Origin: Acidimangrovimonas sediminis
GTDB lineage: Bacteria; Pseudomonadota; Alphaproteobacteria; Rhodobacterales; Rhodobacteraceae
Reading direction: 5' to 3'
DNA length: 64,000 nucleotides
NCBI RefSeq assembly: GCF_002871005.1
Contig: NZ_PHSN01000022.1
Location: 25,788 to 89,787 of the forward strand
Shown one piece after another: positions 8,304 through 17,498 of the stretch. The position numbers were made by a program, and so were the translations under genes. A model generated the notes under the pieces. That model was not told where the DNA came from. It saw nothing but the letters and a program-made list of their open reading frames with translations, and did not search any database. Within the stretch, counting starts at the first letter, position 1, and each line of letters starts with the position of its first letter.

Positions 8304-9143
8304 ATGGCGTATAAGACTTTGTTAACAGTGCTGACCTCGCTCGCCGGTGCCGACCATGCGCTGGCGGCGGCGGTCGAGATCGCGCGGCGCGAGGATGCAC
8401 ATCTCGATGTGCTGTGCCTCGGGATCGACCGCACCCAGGCCGGCTATTACTACGCCGGCGCCACGGTGATGTTGCAGCAGGAACTGATCGACCGCGCGAA
8501 ATCCGACGCCGAAGAACTGGAGGCGAAGGCGCGGAGCATCCTCGAGAGAGAGGGGATCCGCTGGGGCGTCGACTCGGCGGTGGCGCAGATCGGCGGGTTG
8601 GGGGCGATCGTCGCCCTGCATGCGCGCTTTTCCGACCTCGTGATCCAGCCTCTGCCCTACGGTCCGACCTGCGGCCAGGAGGACGAGGCCGTGGTCGAGG
8701 CGGCGATGTTCGACGGCCGGGCCCCGGTGCTCGTGGTGCCCGCGGTCGGCCTGGGCGGCAGCCTCGGCAAGCGCGTGGTCATCGCGTGGAACCAGTCGAA
8801 CGAGTCGCTCACCGCGATCCGCCGGGCGCTGCCGATGCTGACCGCGGCGGACACGGTGAACATCGTCGTGGTCGATCCGCCCCAGCACGGGCCGGAACGG
8901 TCGGACCCCGGTGGGCCGCTCAGCCAGATGCTGACCCGGCACGGCATCCGCACCGAGGTGTCGGTGCTGGCCAAGACGATGCCGCTGGTGTCGGACGTCC
9001 TCAAGCGGCACCTGCGCGACCAGAACGCCGACCTTCTGGTGATGGGCGCCTACGGTCATTCGCGCTTCCGCGAGGCGATCCTCGGCGGCGCGACGCGGGC
9101 GATGCTGGAAGGCACGGAGGTGCCCGTCTTCATGGCGCACTGA
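8304..9143 (+). CDS. Universal stress protein UspA family, tandem domain
   Basis: Cytoplasmic universal stress protein of 279 residues, long enough for two Usp folds. The C-terminal half carries the ATP-binding-type motif GAYGHSRFREAILGGAT. The N-terminal half (MAYKTLLTVLTSLAGADHAL) is more divergent. The start at 8304 has a clean GGAGG upstream; an earlier in-frame start would only add residues overlapping the promoter. A usp gene beside cco and fnr genes is common in Rhodobacteraceae and Paracoccus, and the FnrL box makes it a micro-oxic gene here. Its biochemical role is not known. Confidence 0.92.
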   Translation: MAYKTLLTVLTSLAGADHALAAAVEIARREDAHLDVLCLGIDRTQAGYYYAGATVMLQQELIDRAKSDAEELEAKARSILEREGIRWGVDSAVAQIGGLGAIVALHARFSDLVIQPLPYGPTCGQEDEAVVEAAMFDGRAPVLVVPAVGLGGSLGKRVVIAWNQSNESLTAIRRALPMLTAADTVNIVVVDPPQHGPERSDPGGPLSQMLTRHGIRTEVSVLAKTMPLVSDVLKRHLRDQNADLLVMGAYGHSRFREAILGGATRAMLEGTEVPVFMAH

Positions 9144-9171
9144 GCCTGCGCCGACGGATCACGAAACGGAT

Positions 9172-9195
9172 GAAGGGGGCCGCGAGGCCCCCTTC
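9172..9195. terminator. Bidirectional terminator-like hairpin after usp
   Basis: A perfect 10-bp stem GAAGGGGGCC / GGCCCCCTTC with a GCGA loop. It lies between the converging usp gene and the small gene at 9218, and there is no long T-tract on either side. Confidence 0.6.
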
Positions 9196-9217
9196 GATCG
9201 TCTGGGCTGGTCCGCCC

Positions 9218-9361
9218 CTAGTTCTTCGAGACGGTGCAGGCCGGATTACCGGAACTGGCGTTTTCACCGCAGACCGCAGGCAGATGCGGCCCGACGACCT
9301 CATAAGCGGAAATCGCGGCAACGGTGACGGCGGCCAACCAAACCAATCTGAAGGCACTCAT
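9218..9361 (-). CDS. Small exported or membrane peptide, 47 residues, unknown
   Basis: A 47-residue frame starting MSAFRLVWLAAVTVAAISAY, preceded by AAGGAG 6 nt upstream of the ATG. One hydrophobic N-terminal segment (residues 4-19) is followed by a short polar tail with two cysteines (VCGENASSGNPACT) that could form a disulfide outside the cytoplasm. It is followed by a hairpin shared with usp. I do not recognise the family. The ribosome site, the signal-like helix and the shared terminator support a real gene. Confidence 0.6.
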   Translation of the reverse strand: MSAFRLVWLAAVTVAAISAYEVVGPHLPAVCGENASSGNPACTVSKN

Positions 9362-9710
9362 AAACAGCTCCTTACCGATCAACTTCCTGTTCAATCGCGG
9401 AGGACGGAACTTCTTTCAACCCTCGCGCGTTTAATCCAATCGGTAAATCGCCTCACGTGTTATCCCGGTGACACTGCCCTACAGGGCACATCGCCGTTGC
9501 CGCTTGATTTTCGCGCGGATTGCGGATAGCGACGTGCACATGTCTATGATGATCGCCACCTGGAAACGCACCGTAAAGACCACCGCCTCGGCGGGGGTTC
9601 TCGGGGTGTGCGCGGCGATCTGACGACGACCATCCCAAGGCCCCTCCGGGAAGGAGAGGGCCAGGACCAGTGATCAGCCCCTCCTCCCGCCCCAACGAGA
9701 GCGAGAGATC
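9362..9710. other. Intergenic region between the small peptide gene and asd
   Basis: About 350 bp without a convincing gene. It must hold the promoters for the small peptide gene (minus) and asd (plus). On the minus strand TTGAAA-N17-GATTGA (about 9391-9419) is a possible promoter for the peptide. A 27-codon frame from about 9542 lacks a ribosome site and is not called. No FnrL palindrome is seen here. Confidence 0.4.
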
Positions 9711-10832
9711 ATGCTGACCGAAGCCCACCTTTCCGAAGATGAACCGCCCGCAGGCGCCGCGCTGGCCGGCCCGTCCCTGCCCGCCCCCTTTGCGGCGGCC
9801 TCGCCGGCCCCGCGCGTCGCGATCGTGGGCGCCACCGGGGCCGTGGGCATCGAACTGATCCGCTGCCTCGAGGCACGGGCCTTCCCGCTCGCGTCGTTGC
9901 GGCTGCTGGCCTCGGCCCGCTCAGCCGGGCGGCGACTGCCCTTCGCGGGCAGCGAGCTTATCGTCGAGGAGCTTACCGACGACAGTTTCGAGGGCGTCGA
10001 CATCGCGCTGTTCTCGGCCGGAGCCACCATCTCGCGCCATTACGCGCCGCTCGCGGCCGAGGCAGGCGCCGTGGTGATCGACAATTCCTCGGCCTTCCGC
10101 ATGGCGCCCGAGGTGCCGCTGATCGTGCCCGAGGTGAACGGCGCACTGCTGGCGGGCCACGGCGGGCTGGGCGGTTCGGGCGGGATGATCGCCAATCCGA
10201 ACTGCGTGGCGGCGATCCTGACGGTCGCGCTGGCGCCGCTGAACCGGGTGCAGCCGATCCGCCGGATCCAGGCCGCCACCTACCAGGCGGCCTCGGGCGG
10301 CGGGGCCGCGATGATGGAGGAGCTGCGTGAAGGCACCCGCGCCGCGCTGGCGGGCAAGGACCATGCCCCGCAGGTCCTGCCCCAGCCCTACGCCTTCAAC
10401 CTGTTCAGCCACAACGCCGAGGTCGACGCGCGCTCGGGCTACAACGGCGAGGAACTGAAGGTGATCGCCGAAACCCGGCGCATCCTCGGCCTTCCGGCGC
10501 TTCCGATCGGGATCACCTGCATCCGCGTGCCGGTGCTGCGTGCCCATGGCATCGCGGTGACCCTGACCTTCGACAGCCCCTTCGGCGCGTCCGAGGCGCG
10601 GCGCATCCTCGAGGCCGCCGCCGGGGTGCGGGTGGTCGACGACCGCGCCGCGAACCACTTCCCCATGCCGTCCGAGGCCTCGGGGCAGGATGACGTCCTC
10701 GTGGGGCGCATCCGCACCGACCTGGGCGATCCCTCCGGCTGCTCGCTGTCGCTCTTCCTCGTGGGGGACCAGCTTCTCAAGGGCGCCGCGCTGAACGCGG
10801 TGCAGATCGCCGAGGCGCTGGTGGCGAGGTGA
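9711..10832 (+). CDS. asd: Aspartate-semialdehyde dehydrogenase, plant/cyanobacterial-like type
   Basis: NADPH-dependent reduction of aspartyl phosphate to aspartate semialdehyde for lysine, threonine and methionine synthesis. The nucleotide motif GATGAVG follows an unusual 34-residue Ala/Pro-rich N-terminal extension. The catalytic cysteine lies in ANPNCVAAIL, and the binding residues in CIRVPVLRAHG and the GDQLLKGAALNAVQIAE terminus are present. The segments TYQAASGGG and PYAFNLFSHNAEV resemble, from memory, plant and cyanobacterial enzymes more than the enterobacterial one. It stands alone between respiratory genes. Whether it is the only asd gene of the genome cannot be told. Confidence 0.88.
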   Translation: MLTEAHLSEDEPPAGAALAGPSLPAPFAAASPAPRVAIVGATGAVGIELIRCLEARAFPLASLRLLASARSAGRRLPFAGSELIVEELTDDSFEGVDIALFSAGATISRHYAPLAAEAGAVVIDNSSAFRMAPEVPLIVPEVNGALLAGHGGLGGSGGMIANPNCVAAILTVALAPLNRVQPIRRIQAATYQAASGGGAAMMEELREGTRAALAGKDHAPQVLPQPYAFNLFSHNAEVDARSGYNGEELKVIAETRRILGLPALPIGITCIRVPVLRAHGIAVTLTFDSPFGASEARRILEAAAGVRVVDDRAANHFPMPSEASGQDDVLVGRIRTDLGDPSGCSLSLFLVGDQLLKGAALNAVQIAEALVAR

Positions 10833-11125
10833 GGCGGAGCGGTCGTGCCCGGGCGGCCAGCCCGGGCAGCGCCCGACCCTCCCGCACGGCAGCAGGGCCT
10901 GCGCGGGCCCATGGGGTGGCGCGTGCAATCCGCCGGCAGAGAGGTACCTTGTCCCGGCCACGACCCTCTGCCGTCTGAGCATTCTACACGGATGACAACG
11001 CGCCAGCCGGCCGGAACGGGCCGGCGCTGGCCCCGTGACTTCGCCCCGCACCGGGCCGGATCAGCGATCATCGGCCCCGGAACAAGACCCCCTGGAAATC
11101 ATGAAGGGCGGAGTGCCGCTTGCCG
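10833..11125. other. Structured intergenic region between asd and fnrL
   Basis: No gene recognised. It holds GC-rich inverted repeats: GCCCGGGC twice near 10857-10877, a CGGCAGAG / CTCTGCCG pair around 10935-10975, and the palindromic word GGGCCGGCGCTGGCCC near 11020, which recurs downstream of glpK. It lies between two converging genes, so termination is the simplest role. Confidence 0.45.
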
Positions 11126-11872
11126 TCAGACCAGCATACCGCCGTCCGCGTCGTCGCCCGCCTCTTCCAGCAGGCGATCCATGTCGGGGATGGTGACGTG
11201 GCGCTTGCCCTGCATCTCGATCACGTGGTCGCGGCGCAGGGCCGAGATCTGGCGGCTTACCGTCTCCAGCGTCAGCCCGAGGTAATCCGCCATCGCCTCG
11301 CGCGTCAGCGGCAGGTCGAAGGTCACCGCCCGCTCGCGCCCCGCACCGTTGGCCGAGGCGTCGCGCTTGGCGATGATGGCGACCAGAGAGGCGATCTTTT
11401 CCCGCGCCGTCTTACGGCCCAGAAGCAGCATCCACTCGCGCGCCGCGTCCAGCTCGTCGAGCGTCATCTCCAGCAGGCGCTGGCCGATGTGCGGAGTGCG
11501 CAGCATCATCTCCTCGAACGGCTTCTTGCGGAAGCAGCACATCACGATATCGGTGGTCGCGGTCACGTCATAGGCGGCCCGCTCGCGCCCGGGGCGGCCC
11601 ACGAAATCCGACGGCAGCAGAAGCCCCACCATCTGGCGCCGCCCATCCTCCATCGTCTGGGTCAGCGTCGCGATTCCAGTCACCACCGAGCCCACGAAAT
11701 CCATCGGATCGCCGGACCAGACCACGGTCTGCCCGGCCTCGTAGCTGCGGTAATACTTGATCTGCTCCAGCTCATCGAGCTCCCGATCATCGCACCGCGC
11801 GCACACGGCCCGGTGGCGTATCGGGCAGTCCCCACAATCATGGGAGTTGAAGGTGGCCATTGCCATATCCAT
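11126..11872 (-). CDS. fnrL: FnrL, oxygen-sensing CRP/FNR-family regulator
   Basis: Cytoplasmic activator that dimerises and binds TTGAT-N4-ATCAA when its 4Fe-4S cluster is intact. N-terminal cysteines C-x2-C-x7-C (CGDCPIRHRAVC, followed by ARC) and a central VMCCF cysteine provide the ligands. The C-terminal helix-turn-helix has the FNR-type recognition helix ETVSRQISALRR (E-x2-SR). I chose the ATG at 11872 (248 residues, the usual FnrL length); ATGs at 11866 and 11860 and a GTG at 11878 are alternatives. It is divergent from hemN across an FnrL box and is the likely regulator of the five boxes in this region. Confidence 0.95.
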   Translation of the reverse strand: MDMAMATFNSHDCGDCPIRHRAVCARCDDRELDELEQIKYYRSYEAGQTVVWSGDPMDFVGSVVTGIATLTQTMEDGRRQMVGLLLPSDFVGRPGRERAAYDVTATTDIVMCCFRKKPFEEMMLRTPHIGQRLLEMTLDELDAAREWMLLLGRKTAREKIASLVAIIAKRDASANGAGRERAVTFDLPLTREAMADYLGLTLETVSRQISALRRDHVIEMQGKRHVTIPDMDRLLEEAGDDADGGMLV

Positions 11873-11897
11873 CGTCACAGCATCCGATCAGCGAGGT

Positions 11898-11911
11898 TTG
11901 ATCTGCGTCAA
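11898..11911 (+). promoter_or_regulatory. FnrL box between fnrL and hemN
   Basis: TTGAT-CTGC-GTCAA. Centred at -41.5 in the plus direction it predicts a start at about 11946, on the hemN ATG at 11945. In the minus direction the predicted start (about 11863) would fall inside fnrL. Control of hemN is therefore the better reading. Confidence 0.85.
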
Positions 11912-11944
11912 GGCAAGGAAATCCCTTGAGGATAGCCTAAGTCA

Positions 11945-13300
11945 ATGGACACTGAATCGCAACTCATGCGGCTCGGGCTATTCGATGCGCGCGTACCTCG
12001 ATACACGAGTTATCCCACCGCCCCGCATTTTGCGGGCGGCGTCGATCCCGGCCATTTCGCCCGATGGCTCCAGGCGATCCCGCCCGGAGCACAGATTTCG
12101 CTTTACGTGCATGTGCCGTTCTGCCGGCGCCTGTGCTGGTTCTGCGCCTGCCGCACCCAGGGAACATCCTCGGATGCGCCCGTCCGCGCCTATGTCGAAA
12201 CCCTGAAGGCCGAGATCGCGCTGATGCGGGCAAAACTGCCGCAGGGCGTCAGTCTGTCGCGCCTGCACTGGGGCGGCGGCACGCCGACATTGATGTCACC
12301 CGACATGATCACCGATCTTGCGGGTACAATCCTCGACGCCGTGCCGATGGGCCCGGGCGCCGAGTTCTCGGTCGAGATCGATCCGAACGAGATCGACGCC
12401 GCGCGGCTCGACGCGCTGGCGGCCGCGGGGATGAACCGCGCCTCGATCGGGGTGCAGGATTTCGACCCCGGCATCCAGAAGATGATCGGCCGGGAACAGA
12501 GCTACGAGGTGACCCGCGACGCGGTCGAGGCGATCCGCGCCCGCGGCGTGACCAGCCTGAACGCCGACATCCTGTTCGGTCTGCCCGACCAGTCGCGCGC
12601 CAAGATTGCGGCTTCGGTGCAGAAACTGCTGTCGCTCTCGCCCGACCGGGTGGCGCTCTACGGCTATGCCCATGTGCCGTGGATGGCCCGCCGGCAGGTG
12701 ATGATCCCCGGCGAGGCGATGCCCCGCCCCGAGGAACGGCTCGCGCTCTTCGAGACGGCGCGGACGCTCTTTGCCGCCGACGGTTACCGCGAGATCGGGA
12801 TCGACCACTTCGCCCTGCCCGGCGACGGGCTGGCCCGAGCGGCGGACGCGGGCCTCCTGCGGCGCAACTTCCAGGGCTATACCGACGACACGTCCGAGGT
12901 GCTGGTGGGGCTGGGCGCCTCGTCCATCTCGCGCTTTCCGCAGGGCTATGCGCAGAACGCCTCGGCCACCGCGGCACATGCCAAGGCGATCCGCGGCGGC
13001 AAGTTCTCGACCCACCGCGGCCATGCCTTCACGCAGGAGGACCGGCTGCGCGGCCGGATCATCGAGGCATTGATGTGCGACTTCCGCGTCTCTGGCGACG
13101 AGATCACGGCGCGCTTCGGGATCGGCCGGGCGGAACTGACGGCGATGTTCGAGGCCGCGGCACGGGGATTTCCCGGGATGATCGAACTGAGCGACGCGGG
13201 GCTTTCGATCCCGGAACGTGCCAGGCCGCTGACCCGGATGATCGCCCGGGCCTTCGACGCCTACGACCTGTCGAAGGCGGGCCACAGCCCCGCGATCTGA
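11945..13300 (+). CDS. hemN: Oxygen-independent coproporphyrinogen III oxidase
   Basis: Radical-SAM enzyme that decarboxylates coproporphyrinogen III to protoporphyrinogen IX without oxygen, supplying haem in micro-oxic or anoxic growth. 451 residues; the cluster motif lies in FCRRLCWFCAC (C-x3-C-x2-C-x-C), preceded by the HemN hallmark RYTSYPTAPHF at about residues 18-28. The glycine-rich HWGGGTPT follows. There is no good ribosome site at the ATG; the nearest GAGG is 13 nt away, and the FnrL box position suggests the mRNA begins at or next to the ATG. Confidence 0.96.
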   Translation: MDTESQLMRLGLFDARVPRYTSYPTAPHFAGGVDPGHFARWLQAIPPGAQISLYVHVPFCRRLCWFCACRTQGTSSDAPVRAYVETLKAEIALMRAKLPQGVSLSRLHWGGGTPTLMSPDMITDLAGTILDAVPMGPGAEFSVEIDPNEIDAARLDALAAAGMNRASIGVQDFDPGIQKMIGREQSYEVTRDAVEAIRARGVTSLNADILFGLPDQSRAKIAASVQKLLSLSPDRVALYGYAHVPWMARRQVMIPGEAMPRPEERLALFETARTLFAADGYREIGIDHFALPGDGLARAADAGLLRRNFQGYTDDTSEVLVGLGASSISRFPQGYAQNASATAAHAKAIRGGKFSTHRGHAFTQEDRLRGRIIEALMCDFRVSGDEITARFGIGRAELTAMFEAAARGFPGMIELSDAGLSIPERARPLTRMIARAFDAYDLSKAGHSPAI

Positions 13301-13342
13301 CTGCCCCGCCTTAAGCCCCGCGTTAAGCCCCTCGTCGGGCCG

Positions 13343-13389
13343 CTTCCGGCGCCTCCTCGTCCGCCCAAACCGACGAGGAGGCGCCGAAG
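13343..13389. terminator. Hairpin between hemN and the glpR-like gene
   Basis: A 14-bp perfect stem (13348-13361 region / 13372-13385) with about a 10-nt loop, extended by CTTC / GAAG and an outer GGGCCGCT / AGCGGCCC pair. It lies between converging genes and has no T-tract. Confidence 0.6.
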
Positions 13390-13420
13390 GGCGCACGACG
13401 AGCGGCCCCGGCTGCCCCCG

Positions 13421-14209
13421 TCACGTCCCGGCGACGACGATCCGGGTGCCCCATTCGGCGCAGCGTTCCACCACCGCAGGCGGCGGCGGCGCATCGGTGA
13501 AGAAGCTGTCCACCGCCTCCAGCGACCCGATCCTGACCGGCGCCGTCCGCGAGAATTTCGACCGATCCGCCACCAGGCACCGCCGCCGCGCCTGGCCCAG
13601 GATCGCTTGGCTCACCCGCACCTCGCGGAAGTCGAAATCCAGAAGGTCGCCTTCCTCGTCCAGCGCCGAGGCCCCGATCACCGCGAAATCGACCTTGAAG
13701 TGGCGCACCATCTCCAGCGTCATCTCGCCCACCAGCCCGGCATCGGCCCGCCGCAGCACGCCACCGGCGACGATCACCTCGGCGGTCGGGTTTTGCGCCA
13801 GGATCGTGGCCACGTTGAGGTTGTTGGTCACCACCATCAGCTGACGGTGCCCCAGAAGCGCCCGCGCCACGGCCTCGGTCGTCGTCCCGATGTTGAGAAA
13901 CAGCGACGCCTCGTCCGGGATCGCCGCCGCGCAAGCCCGGCCGATCCGGTCCTTTTCCTCCTCGTTCAGGCGGCGCCGGTCCTCATAACCGATGTTCGCC
14001 ACGCCCGAGGCGAGGATCGCCCCGCCGTAGACCCGCGTGAGCTGCCCGGTGTCGCACAGCTCCGACAGGTCGCGCCGGATCGTCTGCAGCGTCACCCCGA
14101 AATGCTGCGCCAGGTCCTCGACCACCACCTTGCCCCGGTCCCGGGCAAGCTGGAGGATTTCCCCGTGGCGGAAATTCTGTGCCATGTCCCGACTGCGCCG
14201 TCCCTTCAT
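13421..14209 (-). CDS. glpR: DeoR-family regulator, GlpR-like
   Basis: DeoR-type repressor, probably responding to glycerol 3-phosphate. The N-terminal winged helix-turn-helix (VVVEDLAQHFGVTLQTIRRD) is followed by the sugar-phosphate sensor domain with the family motifs FLNIGTTTEAVA and NNLNVA. I chose the ATG at 14209, which has GGAGAGG close upstream (262 residues); the family-like start MAQNFRHGEIL lies at 14185. It is divergent from glpD-glpK, with AAACGA half-sites in between, which supports GlpR. Confidence 0.88.
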   Translation of the reverse strand: MKGRRSRDMAQNFRHGEILQLARDRGKVVVEDLAQHFGVTLQTIRRDLSELCDTGQLTRVYGGAILASGVANIGYEDRRRLNEEEKDRIGRACAAAIPDEASLFLNIGTTTEAVARALLGHRQLMVVTNNLNVATILAQNPTAEVIVAGGVLRRADAGLVGEMTLEMVRHFKVDFAVIGASALDEEGDLLDFDFREVRVSQAILGQARRRCLVADRSKFSRTAPVRIGSLEAVDSFFTDAPPPPAVVERCAEWGTRIVVAGT

Positions 14210-14261
14210 GCCCCTCTCCCGATAGCGCGTTTCCAGCGGGAGTATCGTCACCGGTGTGGCA

Positions 14262-14313
14262 TCGTTTCAAGACACTAATGTTACAAACGAACCCAATACT
14301 TGACGAAACGAAC
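14262..14313. promoter_or_regulatory. Candidate GlpR operator repeats
   Basis: AAACGAAC occurs at 14285-14292 and again at 14306-14313, exactly two helical turns (21 bp) apart, with an inverted TCGTTT half-site at 14262-14267. On the opposite strand the second copy reads ATGTTCGTT, close to the E. coli GlpR half-site WATKYTCGWW. It lies in the glpR/glpD divergent spacer. Confidence 0.6.
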
Positions 14314-14354
14314 ATCACAGCACAGGTTCCCCCCCAAGCACAGGAGACGCCGAA

Positions 14355-15869
14355 ATGGGTTCAAGAACGCCGGTCGACCTATTCGTCATCGGTGGCGGCA
14401 TCAACGGCTGCGGGATCGCGCGCGACGCCGCGGGGCGCGGCCTGTCTGTCTGTCTGGCCGAGATGGGCGACCTCGCGCAGGCCACCTCGTCGAAATCGAC
14501 CAAGCTGTTTCACGGCGGGCTGCGCTACCTCGAGTATTACGAGTTCCGCCTGGTGCGTGAGGCGCTGAAGGAACGCGAGACGCTCCTGCGCGCGATGCCC
14601 CACATCTCGTGGCCGATGCGGTTCGTGCTGCCGCTGCACAAGGACATGCGTCCCGGCTGGCTGATTCGCCTCGGCCTGTTCCTTTATGACCACCTCGGCG
14701 GGCGAAAGATCCTGCCGGGCACGTCGACGCTCGACCTCACCCGTGCGCCCGAGGGCAGGCCGCTGAAGCCCTTCCTGCGCAAGGCCTTCGAATATTCCGA
14801 CTGCTGGGTGCAGGACTCGCGCCTTGTCGCGCTTAACGCCCGGGACGCGGCGGAGCGGGGTGCACGCATCCTCACCCGCGCCCGCGTCACCGGCGCGCGG
14901 CGCGAGGGCAAGCTGTGGCATGTCTCGGTCGACCATGGCGGGCGGGTGGAGGAGGTCGCGGCCCGCGTCCTCGTCAACGCCGGCGGCCCCTGGGTCGGCG
15001 ACCTGATCACCGACACCCTGCACCTGCCCTCGACCGAAGGCGTCCGGCTGGTGCGCGGCAGCCATATCGTCACCCGCCGGCTCTTCGACCACGACAAGTG
15101 CTATTTCTTCCAGGGCGGCGACGGACGGATCATCTTCGCCATCCCCTACGAGGAGGATTTCACCCTGATCGGCACCACCGACGCCGACCACAAGGGCCCG
15201 CCGTCCGAGGCCGTCTGCACCCCCGAGGAACAGCAGTACCTGTGCGACTTCGCCAGCCAGTATTTCGAGACGCCGGTGACCCGGGACGACATCGTCTGGA
15301 CCTATTCGGGCGTGCGCCCGCTCTATGACGACGGTGCCAAGTCGGCCACCGCGGCGACCCGCGACTATGTTCTGTCGCTGCACGATCACGACGGCGCGCC
15401 GCTGCTCAACGTCTTCGGCGGCAAGATCACCACCTACCGCCGGCTTGCCGAACACGCGATGGAAAAGCTCGGCCCCTTCTTTCCGCGCGGCCGGGTGCCC
15501 TGGACCGCCGGCGTTGCCCTGCCCGGGGGCGATTTCCCGGTCGACGGCGTGGCCGCGCTGATCGACGGTCTCTTGCGCGACTATCCGTTCCTGACACCCG
15601 CCTGGGCCAAGCGCCTCGTGCGGCACTACGGCACCGAGGCGCGTGAGATCCTCGGCCGGGCGCAGACGGCCGCCGCGCTTGGCCACGACTTCGGCGCTAC
15701 CCTGACCGAAGCCGAGGTCCGATGGTTGGTCGCGCATGAATTCGCCATGACCGCCGAGGACGTGGTCTGGCGCCGCACCAAGCTGGGCCTCAGGATGGCA
15801 CCCGAGGAGATCGCGGCACTCGATGCCTGGATGCAGCGGCAGGGCGACATGTGGCAGGAAGAGGACTGA
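14355..15869 (+). CDS. glpD: Aerobic glycerol-3-phosphate dehydrogenase
   Basis: FAD enzyme at the inner membrane oxidising sn-glycerol 3-phosphate to dihydroxyacetone phosphate and passing electrons to quinone. 504 residues, typical length. The FAD-binding motif [17 protein letters not shown] is at residues 11-27, followed by the conserved [17 protein letters not shown]. The C-terminal GlpD accessory domain is present. GGAG lies 8 nt before the ATG. Its neighbour glpK follows after 28 nt in the same direction. Confidence 0.97.
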   Translation: MGSRTPVDLFVIGGGINGCGIARDAAGRGLSVCLAEMGDLAQATSSKSTKLFHGGLRYLEYYEFRLVREALKERETLLRAMPHISWPMRFVLPLHKDMRPGWLIRLGLFLYDHLGGRKILPGTSTLDLTRAPEGRPLKPFLRKAFEYSDCWVQDSRLVALNARDAAERGARILTRARVTGARREGKLWHVSVDHGGRVEEVAARVLVNAGGPWVGDLITDTLHLPSTEGVRLVRGSHIVTRRLFDHDKCYFFQGGDGRIIFAIPYEEDFTLIGTTDADHKGPPSEAVCTPEEQQYLCDFASQYFETPVTRDDIVWTYSGVRPLYDDGAKSATAATRDYVLSLHDHDGAPLLNVFGGKITTYRRLAEHAMEKLGPFFPRGRVPWTAGVALPGGDFPVDGVAALIDGLLRDYPFLTPAWAKRLVRHYGTEAREILGRAQTAAALGHDFGATLTEAEVRWLVAHEFAMTAEDVVWRRTKLGLRMAPEEIAALDAWMQRQGDMWQEED

Positions 15870-15897
15870 ACCTGCACGCCATGAGGGGGGAGGAAGA

Positions 15898-17400
15898 ATG
15901 AGCCATGTACTTGCGATCGACCAGGGCACGACGTCGAGCCGCGCGATCGTCTTCGACGCGGCACTGAGCCCGGTCGCCACCGCGCAGGAGGAATTCACGC
16001 AGCATTTCCCCCGCTCCGGCTGGGTCGAACATGACCCCGCCGAGATCTGGGACAGCGTCGCGCGCACCTGCCGTGCGGCGGTGAAGAAGGCGGGCCTCGC
16101 GGCCGGTGACATCGCCGGAATCGGCATCACCAACCAGCGCGAGACCACCCTGTTGTGGGACCGCGCCACGGGCGAGGCGCTGCACAACGCCATCGTCTGG
16201 CAGGACCGGCGCACCGCCGGCACCTGCGCCCGCCTGCGCGAGGCCGGCCACGAGGCGATGATCCGCGCCCGCACCGGCCTGCTGATCGACCCGTATTTCT
16301 CGGCGACCAAGCTTGCCTGGCTCCTGGACAACGTCGAGGGCGCCCGCGCCCGGGCCGAGGCCGGGGAACTCGCCTTCGGCACCGTCGACAGCTACCTGAT
16401 CTGGAAGCTGACCGACGGCGCGGCCCACGTGACCGACGCCACCAACGCCGCGCGCACCATGCTCTACAACATCGCCGACGACCGCTGGGATACCGAGATC
16501 TGCGAGCTGATGGGCATTCCCATGTCGCTCCTCCCCGAGGTGAAGGATTGCGCCGACGCGTTCGGCACGACCCGCCTTCTGGGCGACGAGATCCCGATCC
16601 TCGGCGTCGCGGGCGACCAGCAGGCGGCAACCCTCGGGCAGGCCTGCTTTTCCCCGGGCATGGCGAAATCGACCTACGGCACGGGGTGTTTCGCCCTGCT
16701 GAACACCGGCGAGACGATGGTGGCCAGCGACAACCGCCTGCTGACGACGATCGCCTACCGCCTCGACGGCCGCACGACCTATGCGCTGGAAGGGTCGATC
16801 TTCGTCGCAGGCGCGGTGGTGCAGTGGCTGCGCGACGGGCTGGGGATCGTCGCGGCGGCCTCCGAGACGCAGGCCATGGCCGAACGCGCGGACCCGCACC
16901 AGCGGCTGTTCCTGGTGCCCGCCTTCACCGGCCTCGGCGCGCCCTACTGGGATGCCGAGGCACGCGGCGCCCTCTTCGGCCTCACGCGCGGAACCGGGCC
17001 GGATGAGATGGCGCGCGCCGCGCTGGAAAGCGTGGGCTACCAGACCCGCGACCTGATGGAGGCGATGGCCGCCGACATCCGCGGCGCGGCGGGCGCGGCG
17101 CTGGGGGATGCGGCAGTGCAGACACTGCGCGTCGACGGCGGCATGACGGCCAGTGACTGGACGATGCAGTTCCTCGCCGACATCCTCGGCGCCCCGGTGG
17201 ACCGCCCCAAGGTGCTGGAGACGACGGCGCTTGGGGCGGCCTGGCTGGCAGGCTGGAAGGCCGGGATCTGCCCCGGGCCGGAAGGATTTGCCGAAAGCTG
17301 GGCACTGGACCGGAGGTTCGAGCCGGAGATGCCGGAAGAGGAACGCGAAGAGCGCTATGCCGGGTGGAAGGATGCGGTGCGGCGGACACTGACCAGCTGA
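15898..17400 (+). CDS. glpK: Glycerol kinase
   Basis: Phosphorylates glycerol to sn-glycerol 3-phosphate, the substrate of the upstream GlpD. 500 residues. FGGY-family motifs are present: [13 protein letters not shown] at the N-terminus, [12 protein letters not shown], and the second nucleotide-binding region [12 protein letters not shown]. The start at 15898 has GGGAGGA 3-5 nt upstream. No glycerol facilitator or ABC uptake gene follows in this window. Confidence 0.97.
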   Translation: MSHVLAIDQGTTSSRAIVFDAALSPVATAQEEFTQHFPRSGWVEHDPAEIWDSVARTCRAAVKKAGLAAGDIAGIGITNQRETTLLWDRATGEALHNAIVWQDRRTAGTCARLREAGHEAMIRARTGLLIDPYFSATKLAWLLDNVEGARARAEAGELAFGTVDSYLIWKLTDGAAHVTDATNAARTMLYNIADDRWDTEICELMGIPMSLLPEVKDCADAFGTTRLLGDEIPILGVAGDQQAATLGQACFSPGMAKSTYGTGCFALLNTGETMVASDNRLLTTIAYRLDGRTTYALEGSIFVAGAVVQWLRDGLGIVAAASETQAMAERADPHQRLFLVPAFTGLGAPYWDAEARGALFGLTRGTGPDEMARAALESVGYQTRDLMEAMAADIRGAAGAALGDAAVQTLRVDGGMTASDWTMQFLADILGAPVDRPKVLETTALGAAWLAGWKAGICPGPEGFAESWALDRRFEPEMPEEEREERYAGWKDAVRRTLTS

Positions 17401-17498
17401 GAGAGGTGGGCGGCGGCTGGCCGGAGTCTTGGCGAGGCAGCCCTCTGCTGAAGAAAAAACTCCCTGATGTCCTGATCGCGTACGGGACGTCGACCGCG

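Noticed and set aside
9542..9625. 27-codon frame MSMMIATWKRTVKTT... before asd
   Set aside because: No ribosome site and no recognisable feature; too short to support.
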